NCBI GenBank assembly: GCA_002633025.1
Contig: NMRB01000445.1
Location: 270,362-334,361 of the forward strand
Direction of reading: 5' to 3'
Source of the DNA: Notospermus geniculatus
Lineage: Eukaryota > Nemertea > Pilidiophora > Heteronemertea > Lineidae
Length of the DNA: 64,000 nt
In this document: one piece after another, positions 31,545-40,839 of the stretch
Position numbering within the stretch: position 1 is the first letter of the stretch
Layout: each line of letters starts with the position of its first letter
Made by a program: the position numbers and the translations under genes
The notes under the pieces: model-generated
Database searches by the model: none
Seen by the model: only the letters and a program-made list of their open reading frames with translations
What the model was told of the DNA's origin: nothing

Positions 31545-32099
31545 ATGAATGAGCTGCCAAATCCGATTAAAGCAGCTTTCTCTCCTACTGGGGATGCTGC
31601 TCTTGTAGCTGCTGTAACTGCTTATCAGATGATGCCTGACGGTCATCTTGATTTTGATCAGTGTCTTTTGCTGTTAGCTCACCTCGCAAAGTACGGCAAA
31701 GATGACATAAAACGATGGAGGATTGCTCCTGTGATCGGGTTGGTTATCGCATTGTCAAAGAGAGGTCAAGTTTCTGCTGCATTCCTTGCGAAAAGAATCG
31801 GAGAAATTTCTGATGAAGCAATTCTGAAAACAACTATAACAGAAAAGCTAATCCAACAGATATGGGCAGAGCTGCAGGGTACAATAAACAATGCTAACAT
31901 AGAGGCGGCGGTACAGCACCTCCTTGATGTGATTCCTGGTTCACAGATTCGCTTAGTTGTGACTTTTCGCCAAGCTGCACGAGGGGGGCTCACAAGCTTA
32001 GAAACGATCGTTGAAGCAATCAAAGGCGCACCATCATTCCCTTGGTCTCGCAACGTGGAGAGTGAGTTGAGGGGAACCTTAAAAAACGCTGGAGAATAA
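31545..32099 (+). CDS. Unrecognised intact ORF, 184 residues
   Basis: ATG at 31545 to TAA at 32097-32099, the longest undamaged non-repeat frame in the window. Mostly helical: an N-terminal part with FSPTGDAALVAAVTAYQM, a hydrophobic helix IAPVIGLVIALSKRGQVSAA, then ISDEAILKTTITEKLIQQIW and a Gly/Arg turn FRQAARGGLTSLE. No signal peptide, no Cys/His motif, no recognised domain. A run of six A just before the stop, with a coiled-coil frame continuing in the +1 frame, suggests that the protein once continued or continues by a frameshift or splice. Confidence 0.5.
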   Translation: MNELPNPIKAAFSPTGDAALVAAVTAYQMMPDGHLDFDQCLLLLAHLAKYGKDDIKRWRIAPVIGLVIALSKRGQVSAAFLAKRIGEISDEAILKTTITEKLIQQIWAELQGTINNANIEAAVQHLLDVIPGSQIRLVVTFRQAARGGLTSLETIVEAIKGAPSFPWSRNVESELRGTLKNAGE

Positions 32100-32238
32100 A
32101 TTTGAGGGGGCCAGGAAGGAGACGGATGAGCTCCGCAGGAAGCTGAGTGAGAGGGACGCTGAAGTGGGGGAGCTCCAGAGAAAGGTGACGGAGGGGCTGA
32201 AGACTATGGATGACCTCCGAAGAGAGCTGGCAGCATGA
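32100..32238 (+). CDS. Coiled-coil segment in the +1 frame
   Basis: About 45 codons of heptad-rich sequence (ETDELRRKLSERDAEVGELQ, then KVTEGLKTMDDLRREL) ending at TGA 32236-32238. The frame overlaps the end of the 184-residue ORF and lies +1 to it. Its TGA overlaps the ATG of the next ORF as ATGA. Confidence 0.45.
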
Positions 32239-32660
32239 AGATTCTATATCCGGGAGAGGTTCAATCTGCCAGCATGGCAATGAGAATCATAGGTGGCTTT
32301 CGTTACGCAGGATATCGCAATGATATGGACAGAATTGGAGCTAGTAACTACAAGAACCTTGCATGGGCGTGCTTTCAAATAGTGAAAGTTCTTGGAACTA
32401 ATGAAACCTCAATCACATACCTGGATAATCAAGGTAATTTGTTCGGTGAAATCAAAAGTACATTTCTAACTGTACGGTATTTTTCAGGTGATTCACCTTA
32501 CCGCGTAAAGCCACACCATGAATATTGGGCACCATGGCTTGGTGCTAAAACAAGAAGTGGTGATTGTGTGAATGTGTCCTCAACACTGAGTAGCAAAAGC
32601 TGCCAATCCCAACAAAGTTTGATGGTGATGATGACCTTCACATGTCTGACAGGCTTTTGA
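32235..32660 (+). CDS. Unrecognised ORF, 141 residues
   Basis: Starts at the ATG overlapping the preceding TGA. It begins MKILYPGEVQSASMAM and contains NYKNLAWACFQIVKVLGTNE, then FGEIKSTFLTVRYFSGDSPY and a YWAPWLGAKTRSGDCVNV stretch. It appears globular. The last 25 codons (SLMVMMTFTCLTGF) may be past the real end. No family recognised. It could be a second exon of the same gene as the upstream ORFs. Confidence 0.4.
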   Translation: MKILYPGEVQSASMAMRIIGGFRYAGYRNDMDRIGASNYKNLAWACFQIVKVLGTNETSITYLDNQGNLFGEIKSTFLTVRYFSGDSPYRVKPHHEYWAPWLGAKTRSGDCVNVSSTLSSKSCQSQQSLMVMMTFTCLTGF

Positions 32661-32845
32661 TTGAACTGCTGTACAGCAAAGATGTAAAGTGTTTTATCAA
32701 AATTGGAGGAATACAGTAACATGAGTTGGATAAATGAAATGGCGGCGTCATATGCCTGGCACTCTCTCGATGTGAAAATCCCACAGCCTATCACGGTAGC
32801 AGCCCCTCATTTCTTGAAGCTAGGCTGGGAATAGTGAGGATCGGT

Positions 32846-32866
32846 CATCGTTTTATAGTTGGGTCA
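32846..32866. repeat. Minisatellite ttgggtcatcgttttatag, locus 3 (single unit)
   Basis: One unit (gtcatcgttttatagttggg) in the same left flank (cccctcatttcttgaagctagg) as the twelve-unit array at 21243. Confidence 0.7.
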
Positions 32867-32934
32867 CCACCGCTGAAATAATTCCAAGCAGGAAATGGTT
32901 GTTTCAGCTTCCGCTGAGAAGAAGACTGTACACT

Positions 32935-33245
32935 TCCAGCACCGACGCCGCCTTGGAGCGCATCCGTCCAGATGCTACCATTTTACAAATAGGTTCAAAT
33001 GACGTGTCAAGAAGTGACTCTTATACCGTGGCATTAGAGGTTTTCAACTACGCCCAGCATCTCCGTAGCGACTTCAGAATAGACCGCGTTATCACGTTAT
33101 GTCCGCTGCATAGGTTTAGTATTAACCGTGTTAAAACCCTTACCGGTAAGTTCGGAATAAAGGAATCAGATTAGAGCTCCGCCGATATTTCAAAAAGACC
33201 GTATGTTGTTTCGCGAGATGCCAACCCTGACAAAACCGTTCGCGA
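32935..33245 (+). pseudogene. SGNH hydrolase fragment, copy 2
   Basis: AALERIRPDATILQIGSNDV followed by a VFNYAQHLRSDF block, a short internal repeat of the IDRV / INRV motif, KFGIKESD, then a deletion of about 30 bp relative to the 30.53 kb copy. Block I and block V are missing. Confidence 0.5.
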
Positions 33246-33565
33246 ACTTCCATGTTTACCATTCACGAGGGTGTACAGGACGCTGTTCCCACAGAGGAGG
33301 AAAAGGAATGGGCCAACACCGAGTACGTTGGCAAGCTCAGCAAAGTGGAGTTGCAAGAACGGAACAAAAAGTTGAAAGAGAATGTGACGTGCAGGGCCGA
33401 AGAAATCAACATGGTCTACATACCCTGCTGACATTTGATTGCATGCGAAGGCTGTGATTACGGCACGAGAAAGTGTATAGAGTGTGGCCAGACCATTTCC
33501 GAACGATCAAGACTTACATTTCGTAGGAAAAAGTCATACTAAACCAGATGCACAAAGAGTAAAAA

Positions 33566-33772
33566 TGTTTGTTTTGTCAAAAATGTACCCGTCATTCTAC
33601 GGGTGAAAATCCGGCAGATATTTCATCCAAAGGACTCAGCCTGAAGGACACTACTGCAGTGAAGATGGTTGAAGGGACCACATTTTTTAGACAACCCGAG
33701 TCTGAATGGCCGAGACAAGAAACCACTCCAACGAGGAATAAGAGCTCTGTCGGGAACATGGGTCATCTTTGA
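33566..33772 (+). pseudogene. BEL/Pao-like Pol fragment (RNase H to integrase region)
   Basis: TRHSTGENPADISSKGLSLK, then FFRQPESEWPRQE. H-x-x-x-G-E-N-P-A-D-x-x-S-K/R-G followed about 20 residues later by F-L/F-x-x-P-E-x-x-W-P is characteristic of the Pol segment after RNase H in BEL/Pao and some Ty3 elements. It passes directly into polymerase-B sequence. Confidence 0.55.
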
Positions 33773-34330
33773 GGTGAAGAAAGCTATTGAGAAAGGAAAT
33801 AAACTTTTAGAAACCTATGAAATCTGGCATGTCTGGCATTTTCAGGAAGTCACGCAATACGATCCACATTCCAAAGATATCGATAAGGGTGGAATATTCT
33901 CGCATGCCAGCAACCCAGACTGCGAGCATCTGACATATGCCCTACTGGACACCCAATTTGATATTTCCTTCATCCTAAATAACACGGCTGAGGCAGTCTT
34001 CAAGGATGAGTCAAAATCTTAACAAGAACTCCACTGAGGTCGATTTAAGCCAGCAGCTGGCCCGATTGGAGTAAAGATGCAAATTAAAAATTATGAGTTG
34101 AAAGAAGGTATAAAACTTGACCCGTACCGTCCTCAATTCAATATAATCAGGGGCTTAGAAGTATCGGAAAGCAGGCGGCCAACTCTATTTGGGGCAAATT
34201 TGGTCAACGTCCACATTTTAGCAGTACGAAATATATTTCCGACCTTGAAGAGTACGTCCGTTTGATGAGAGACGGCGATGTCGAAATATCCAACGTGAAC
34301 CATAAAACGATGAATTTGTTTCAATACGAT
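33735..34330 (+). pseudogene. Polinton-type DNA polymerase B fragment 4
   Basis: GIRALSGTWVIFEVKKAIEK, then YEIWHFQEVTQYDPHSKD, then (after a deletion) NYELKEGIKLDPYRP, and in another frame ANSIWGKFGQRP (palm motif B, about 34172-34206). Near-duplicate of 37815-38530 with a deletion of about 130 bp at 34050. Frameshifts separate the blocks. Confidence 0.6.
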
Positions 34331-34890
34331 ACATGGGAAAGGATGAATTCATTCATCCAAACTTCCGAAACTTCCATGTCATTCATTCAAACTTCCGAAT
34401 AAGGAAGTATGACGTCAGAATTTAAAGTCCAGCCTCGTTCTCATTTCGAATACATTATGAGAAAGATTCTGATTGGTGCAACGTCACCATAATGTCATCA
34501 TCGGAACCATTCGGTAGTTTCCGTTGCGTTGGTGGCGTAAACAACATGGCGGATAGTTGGGCAGCGGTTTAGCAATTTCTTGCAGAAAACGGTGAATAAA
34601 GTCAATTCAACAGCAGTTTTTATCGAAATGTCAGATAATGGGTTTGACTAAAGATGCAAGTAAACGGAGGCGCCGTCATGGGCCGTCAAATTTCCACTTC
34701 GTGCCGTCTGCGCCGTGAACCCCCCCCCATTCACATCACCATCGACACCATACATAGAGCCATTAGTGATAACGGAACAGGGCGTCTTGCAGCTACTGCG
34801 GAAAGTTAATGTGAGGAAGGCCAGCGGACCTGATTCTATCCCCAATAGGCTTCTACATGACCTAGCTACCGAAATTACTCCTATTTTGAC

Positions 34891-35208
34891 CAGGGTTTCC
34901 GCCAGGATTTTTTTCCAGGGTACGACCTGTAAGGAGGGGGGGGGGAGAAAAAAAAATTTCAAAAAATTTTTTTTTTGAAAATTTTTTTTTTTCAAAAAAT
35001 TTTTTTTTTGTTAATAATGGCCTCCAGAGTCATTTTTTACACTCCAAAATGCAAAATTAGTCTTCCTTCTGCATGAAAGTTGCATTTGAAATGTAAAAAA
35101 TTTAAGAAAAACATTACTGAAGTGATTTTTTCAGGGTACTATATCGTACCCTCAGATTTCTTTAGGGTACTATATTTGTACCCAAAGTACCCTCTGGCGG
35201 AGACCCTG
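34891..35208. mobile_element. Insert 1 in the LINE: cagggt...accctg element, 5 bp target duplication
   Basis: Inverted ends cagggtttccgccag / ctggcggagaccctg, flanked by ttgac on both sides (34886-34890 and 35209-35213). The RT frame reads through if one ttgac and the insert are removed. The interior has an AT-rich stretch and two copies of the ggtactatatt...gtacc type. A second copy abuts the gap at 27340-27558. A 5 bp duplication with CAGGG ends would fit some hAT-like families. Confidence 0.9.
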
Positions 35209-35385
35209 TTGACCTATATATATCGGCAATCGCTGCTCTCAGGAGTACTGCCTAAAGAATGGAAGGATGCGAATGTTGCCCCTGTTTACAAAAAAGACAA
35301 TCGTAACATTGCTGCTAACTACAGGCCAGTCTCTTTGACAAGTGTATGCAGTAAACTTCTTGAGCACATTGTCATCAGTCACTTA

Positions 35386-35806
35386 GGCCACACTTTTTTT
35401 ATTTATTGGATTACGGATCCCCCCTCCCAGGTTTTTTGAAAATGTTGAAAAAAAATAAAATTCCCGATGGTCTATTTTGTGTTCTTGTTTTTTTTCCGCC
35501 GACCACTAGGTGCAACGTAAAAGATATTTAAATGCTGACGCCCTGTATTTTCAGGATATAGGCCCCTATGTAGGCCCTATCTCTTGTTCTACTGTTGCAT
35601 CAATAAAAGGTTTTATTTCTTTTTTACCACATTTCACTTTTTTTATTCCCTCCCCCTTGAATTTTTGTGACGCATAGCACGTAACACTCGTGAAAAAATT
35701 AAAAAGTCAAAGATTTTTGTATTTTATTTTTATTTTTATTCCCTCCCCTCCTACATAGGTTTCGGCCTGAAAAATCCGTAATCCAATAAATATAAAAAGT
35801 GTGGCC
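35386..35806. mobile_element. Insert 2 in the LINE: PIF/Harbinger-type MITE
   Basis: Inverted ends ggccacactttttttattta and taaatataaaaagtgtggcc (about 30 bp in all, including ttggattacgg / ccgtaatccaa), flanked by TTA on both sides. A three-base TTA duplication with GG-starting ends is typical of PIF/Harbinger. 421 bp, no frame. Confidence 0.9.
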
Positions 35807-36186
35807 TTAATGAAGCATTTCCAGCGCCACAGAACAATAACAAGTATGCAGCACAGGTTTAGAGCCAAACACTCGTGCGTCACTCAGTTAATCTCGACAG
35901 TATCACACCTTGTGGACTTCAGGAATAACAACACCCAAGTAGACATGAGTAGATATGATCATATTGGATTTTTCCAAGGCGTTCGATGTGGTTTCCCACA
36001 GGAAGCTCCTTGCCAAACTCCACCATTACGGAGTCAATGGCCACCTGCATCAGTGGATTACAAACTTCCTGAGCGGTCGTACCCAACAAGTAGTGGTGGA
36101 AGGGAGAAGCTCTCATTCTACTCCAGTTATATCAGGCGTTCCTCAGGGCACATGTCTTGGCCCCATCTTATTCCTGACGTACATAA

Positions 36187-36880
36187 AGCCAATCTCACAC
36201 TGCCACGATTCCGACCAGGATGCTTCTACGAATGCTGCAAAATGTTTTCGTAGAGGGATCGTGGCGGACGGGCAGTGATCTGATTGGTCTCGGCTCAATG
36301 CGGCTTTTGTAATCACTTCATGCAGGCGTCGTGCACCTTCGTGTTGACTTCCTGTATGCTTCGCGCAGGCATCGTGTTCACATGCTGCAGCCCGTCTCAC
36401 ATTGCCACGATTCCGACCACGATGCCTCTATACGAAATGCTTTCGTGGTGTTCCTATAGGCTTCGTAATGAATCGTAATGCCTTCCTACAGGCTTCTTGT
36501 TTTTCGTGTCCCAGGCCCCTCACGATTGGTGAGAATTTTAAACATGTTTAAAATTCAAAAATCCGTGTTTAATCCTGAAGACGTCCGCGATGATCATAAT
36601 GCCTTCCTACGGGCTTCTTGCAAGCTTCCTGTTGATCAAAACGAAGCTTGCAGGAAGCCTCCAGGAAGGCATTACGATCATCACGGAAGTCCTTAGGATT
36701 GAACACGAATTTTTTTTATTTGAAACCGGTTTTAAATTCTCATCAATCGTGAGGGGCCTAGGACACGAAAAACAAGAAGCCTATAGGAAGGCATACGATT
36801 CATCACGAAGCCTATAGGAACACCACGAAAGCAGTTCGTAGAGGCATCGTGGTCGGAATCGTGGCAGTGTGAGATGGGCT
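36187..36880. mobile_element. Insert 3 in the LINE: 694 bp full-length hairpin element
   Basis: The whole element is an inverted repeat with arms of about 340 bp folding around 36640-36650. Ends agccaatctcacactgccac ... gtggcagtgtgagatgggct, flanked by TAA. Matching words across the arms include cttcctacaggcttcttg, ggcccctcacgattg and the tcttgcaagcttcctg centre. Arms differ by scattered substitutions. No frame. Confidence 0.9.
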
Positions 36881-37814
36881 TAAACGATATTGTTGAAGGC
36901 ATCTCATCCAACCTACGCCTGTTTGCAGATGACGCATTACTATATAGGCCGATTCTCAACCCTACAGATCACATTTCCCTCCAGAACGACTTAGATTATC
37001 CCACTGGGCTAAAGTCTGGGATATGAAGTTAAATCCCAAAAAGTGTTACGTGATGTCAATCGGGAACCCAAGGAAGGCGAAATCGTCACACTTCTACACA
37101 CTGACAGGCGAGATTCTCCAATCAGTCCAGCACAACCCTTATCTTGGTGTACTCCTGAGCGAAGATTTATCATTCTCAAGCACACATTGGCAAAACAGTT
37201 GCAAAAGTGAGCCGGACCGTAGGGTTTCTCTCTCAAGGCATGCCAGAAGAAACTAAAGGAAGCAGCATATATGGCAATGTGCAGATCTAGTATGGAGTAT
37301 GCAGCCCAGGTCTGGGACCCTTTACCAACTAGTGCCGAGGCCACCAAGTTGGAGAAAATTCAAAGGCGCGCTGCTCTTTTCGTTCAAGGGGATTATCGGA
37401 GACGATCCAGTGTTACTGATATGTTGCGTAATCTAAAATGGGAGCCTTTAGCGGACCGGAGGAAAAATAGCCGACTGACATTGTTCCATCAAATAACTAA
37501 TGACCTGATATCCGTTGATAATTTAAACCTGGTGAAGGGTAGACGTAACCGTTACATCCTACCGCGCTCTCATTGTGAGACCCACCGCAACTCCTTCCTA
37601 CCGAGAACCATCAGAGACTGGAATGATGCCAAGTCTTTGAGCAAGGACTCCACTACATCTGAGTCCTTTATCTCATCCCTGCCTGAGGGAACTTACAATC
37701 GCCCCGGTTGACGGTCCCATGCCCTACACACCCCTCGATGAAATACGCTGGAAAGCGGTCTATCGAGTATTACCAAAGAAAGAAGAAGAAACAACTGTGA
37801 TAGATTGTGTAACC

Positions 37815-38571
37815 ACTCCGACGAGGAATAAGAGCTCTGTCGGGTACTTGGGCCATCTTTGAGGAGAAGAAAGCTATTGAGAAAGGATATAAACTTTTAG
37901 AAGCCTATGAAATCTGGCATTTTCAGGAAGTTACACGATACGATCCGCATTCCAAAGATATCGATAAGGGTGGAATATTCTCGCATGCCAGCAACCCAGA
38001 CTGCGAGCATCTGATATGCCCTACCAGACACCCAATCTGATACTACCTTCATCCTAAATAACACGGCTGAGGCAGTCTTCAAGGATGAAGGCAATCTTAA
38101 CAAGAACTCCACTGAGGTCGAGTTACGCCTGACGACAATGACGAGCAAGCAGATGAATCTGCCTAGTAGAAAGGTTGAGGGTTATATCAATCATTTTCTA
38201 AAAATCAAGCAAGAAGCCAGCGGCTGGCCCGATTGGAGTAAAGATGCAAATTCTAAGGCACAAATACATTAAAAATTACGAGTTGAAAGAAGGTATAAAA
38301 CTTGACCCGTACCGTCCTCAATTCAATATAATAAGGGGCTTAGAAGTATCGGAAAGCAGGCGGCCAACTCTATTTGGGGCAAATTTGGTCAACGTCCAAA
38401 TTTTGGCAGTACGAAATATAATTTCCGACCTTGAAGAGTACGTCCGTTTGATGAGAGACGACGATGTCGAAATATCCAACGTGAACCATGTTAACGATAA
38501 ATTTGTTTCAATACATGGGAAAGGATGAATTCATTCAACCGTGTCCTCACACCAACATTGTCATTGCTGCA
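37815..38571 (+). pseudogene. Polinton-type DNA polymerase B fragment 5
   Basis: Homologous to 33735-34330 and more complete. After GGIFSHASNPDCEHL there is the NLNKNSTEVELRL segment, then YINHFLKIKQEASGWPDWSK, NYELKEGIKLDPYRP, NSIWGKFGQRP (about 38364-38396) and ISDLEEYVRLMRDDDVEISN. It continues past the insert at 38572-38899. Several frame changes. Confidence 0.6.
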
Positions 38572-38899
38572 CAGTGTTAATTCTAGGCAGTGTTAGAGTG
38601 GCGGCGCGCCATGCCCTAAAAGGGGGCGCCACTGTGCCCTTTTTTAACCCCCTTGGCGCCATGCCTGCNTAGGTTTTATTACCCCCCAGACCCTCTGTCA
38701 TGGTCCCTTTTGGTCATACCACCCTAGAAACTGGCTTAAATTGGCTGTTGACTGGAGTTATAGGGACCTTTTTAACTGACAAGCTTCTCAAATTCCGTTT
38801 AGTAGAAATGTCGCGAATGAAAAGTGCCCTTTTCTAGGTTGAAGTGCCCTTTTCACAAAGTTTGCCCCATGCCCTTCTGAAATCCTAGAATTAACACTG
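38572..38899. mobile_element. 328 bp DNA element inside polymerase fragment 5
   Basis: Perfect inverted ends cagtgttaattctagg ... cctagaattaacactg. It splits the polymerase between NIVIAA (38545-38571) and YMAYTTAHARLKLYS (38904 on). The flanking duplication is short and imperfect (ctgca / tagca). Contains tandem gtgcccttttc words and one N (38669). Confidence 0.8.
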
Positions 38900-39575
38900 T
38901 AGCATACATGGCATATACAACTGCCCACGCCCGACTCAAGCTCTATTCCGAGCCAGATAAACTCGGAAAACAGGTGCTGTACTTCGATACTGACAGTATC
39001 ATTATATGTCATAGATCAATCTAACCGAAACCATTATGAACCTCCTCTGGGTGATTATCTTGGAGAATTCAAAGATGAAATTGACGGTAGAACAATCAAA
39101 GAATTTGTCTCAGGCGGTGCAAAAAATTACGCCTTCAAAATCAAAGAGAGTCTAGAGACTGTTTGTAAAGTTAGAGGATTTACTTAGAATTTCGCAAACA
39201 GCAAAAACATCCAATCTATGAAGAAAATGGTGAAAAACCTGAACTTTTCGTGCAAAATACCCATTTTAAATCGTCATTATGAACCTCTGGGTGATTATCT
39301 TGGAGAATTCAAAGATGAAATTGACGGTAAAACAATCGAAGAATTTGTCTCAGGCGGTGCAAAAAATTACGCCTTCAAAATCAAAGAGTGTTGAGAGACC
39401 GTTTGTAAGGGTAGAGGATTTACTTTTGCGCAAACAGCAAAAACATAAATTTCCAATCTATGAAGAAAATGGTGAAAAACCTGGACTTTTCGTGCAAAAT
39501 ACCCATTTTAAATCCTCTCAAAATTTTAAGAGAAGAAAACAGACAGTACAACTGCTGGGAGCAAGCCCCTCACTA
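38900..39575 (+). pseudogene. Polymerase B motif C region with a tandem duplication
   Basis: MAYTTAHARLKLYS, then KQVLYFDTDSII. DTDS (38986-38997) is the motif C metal-binding pair, intact. The following segment (LGDYLGEFKDEIDGRTIKEF, SGGAKNYAFKIKES, then VRGFT) occurs twice in tandem: about 39030-39274 and 39276-39530. The second copy carries changes (KTIEEFVS) and a stop. The order matches the C-terminal part of Polinton polymerases. Confidence 0.65.
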
Positions 39576-39581
39576 CACTAA

Positions 39582-39936
39582 TGCCGTGTTCACACTAGGG
39601 TTTTATATCGAATCGAATTCGCAATAAAGGCCTATTCCGATATAACGCGTCACACTCAATTCGAAATAGATCACTTTTATACCGATTTAACCAAACCGGT
39701 ATTTGAATCGGTTTCGATTCGCATTAGCCAAATCGAAATAGTTATGTACTGCACAGTGTACATTCAATGTAGGCCTAACGTCATGACGTAGTTTATTTCG
39801 GGTTGAGTGTGACGCGTTTTGTTTCGAATCGAAATCGGTTTAGTTGTAGTGTGACCCGACCCGACGTAACCAAATCGATTTCCGTATTTCGATTTATGGA
39901 AACCGATTTCGATGCGAAATAGGTGTGAACGCAGCA
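39582..39936. mobile_element. PIF/Harbinger-like MITE
   Basis: Inverted ends tgccgtgttcacactag ... aggtgtgaacgcagca, flanked by TAA. Internal sequence is rich in cgattt/aaatcg words forming further pairing. 355 bp, no frame. Confidence 0.75.
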
Positions 39937-40370
39937 TAACTCTTTTGCAAAGACAAAAGTTTTGGGGCAGTGCTCTCCAACAGAATAGCATGGCTGGACC
40001 CTCGATACCAAGAGAGGAAGTAGTTGGAGCTAGGACATGACACCATAAGGTGGAGATAGGCTTACCACAAGAGGGAAATAATGCCGAACTGTGTGACTGA
40101 ACTTGTGAGAAGATGATTATACCAAACCCTGATAGTATGCGATGCCATACAGAGGGGTATAGGAACTAATATTGAAAGACAAGCATGTTAGACGACTTGA
40201 CCACCAAGCCAATACCATTTGCAAAATTAGAAATCTTTTTACATCTTTGTTCCTGTTGAACTATGTCTTTAGTCGTATTCTAAAAGGATGCGAATTTTCG
40301 GCCACACACTGGGCCTTCTTCAGGCACATTTCCAAGTTGAATTCTCTTTTTTTTTCACTTTCACTTTTAG

Positions 40371-40629
40371 GTGGAAACTTGCTAAGGTTGAAAAACTTAG
40401 TGTGGCTCAACCTAGATTCCCTCCATCATGCAAGATAGATGGAAATTTGGTCATGCAACACATAGCTGCTGGCACAACAAGGACCACTGCTAAAGTTGTG
40501 GATGCAGCAAACATGGCAAAGGCTCGTAATACCTCAGCATGTCCCAGTCTTGCATCAAATCTAGACACGACTTCCGTGAGGTGCCACGTCTGCGCACAAA
40601 CCAGCACAGATCAGCTGATCTGCCGGTGA
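40371..40629 (+). CDS. Candidate exon, unknown protein (WKLAKVEKLSVAQPRF)
   Basis: A long pyrimidine-rich tract ending cacttttag at 40370 is followed by an 85-codon open segment: KLAKVEKLSVAQPRFPPSCK, then MQHIAAGTTRTTAKVVDAAN and CHVCAQTSTDQLIC. It ends at a stop, with a possible donor (ccg|gtgatg) just before. No family recognised. The CxxC and later Cys hint at metal binding. Confidence 0.3.
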
Positions 40630-40839
40630 TGTCAGTGTTCAGACTAATCTTCAGTCACTGAAGGGGAGAAACGTTCGTCAATACTTCATTGAAACGACGC
40701 TGAATGTTCAGAACCGGTATATCTTTTATTTGACCGTTTGCATTTTACGAAGAAAGAGGACTAAAGGTAAAGAGTGATTTTACTTTTAAGGAATTTCCAT
40801 TCCCATTTCCATCTATAAATTTTGATTGTCATTATTATG

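Larger units (their letters stand above)
34700..37792 (+). pseudogene. Non-LTR retrotransposon reverse transcriptase, interrupted three times
   Basis: RT segments in order: VNVRKASGPDSIPNRLLHD; LPKEWKDANVAPVYKKDN; NYRPVSLTSVCSKLLEHIV; ILDFSKAFDVVSHRKL; ISGVPQGTCLGPILFL; LRLFADDALLYR (catalytic FADD, about 36916-36940); MKLNPKKCYVMSIG; YLGVLLSEDLSF; and the C-terminal MEYAAQVWDPLPTSAEATKL region. The block order and the VWDP...KIQRRAA tail fit the Jockey/CR1/Rex group. The RT is split by inserts at 34891-35208, 35386-35806 and 36187-36880; removing them restores collinearity, but frameshifts remain near 36985 and 37200. The 5' ORF is absent. The 3' end is near an aagaagaagaa tract. Confidence 0.85.

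Noticed and set aside
34077-34265. Separate small gene
   Set aside because: It is a frame-shifted piece of the polymerase B fragment; the same segment occurs at 38244.
38570-38580. RAG-like recombination signal
   Set aside because: Only a heptamer-like CACAGTG on one side; no nonamer at 12 or 23 bases and the other end does not mirror it.
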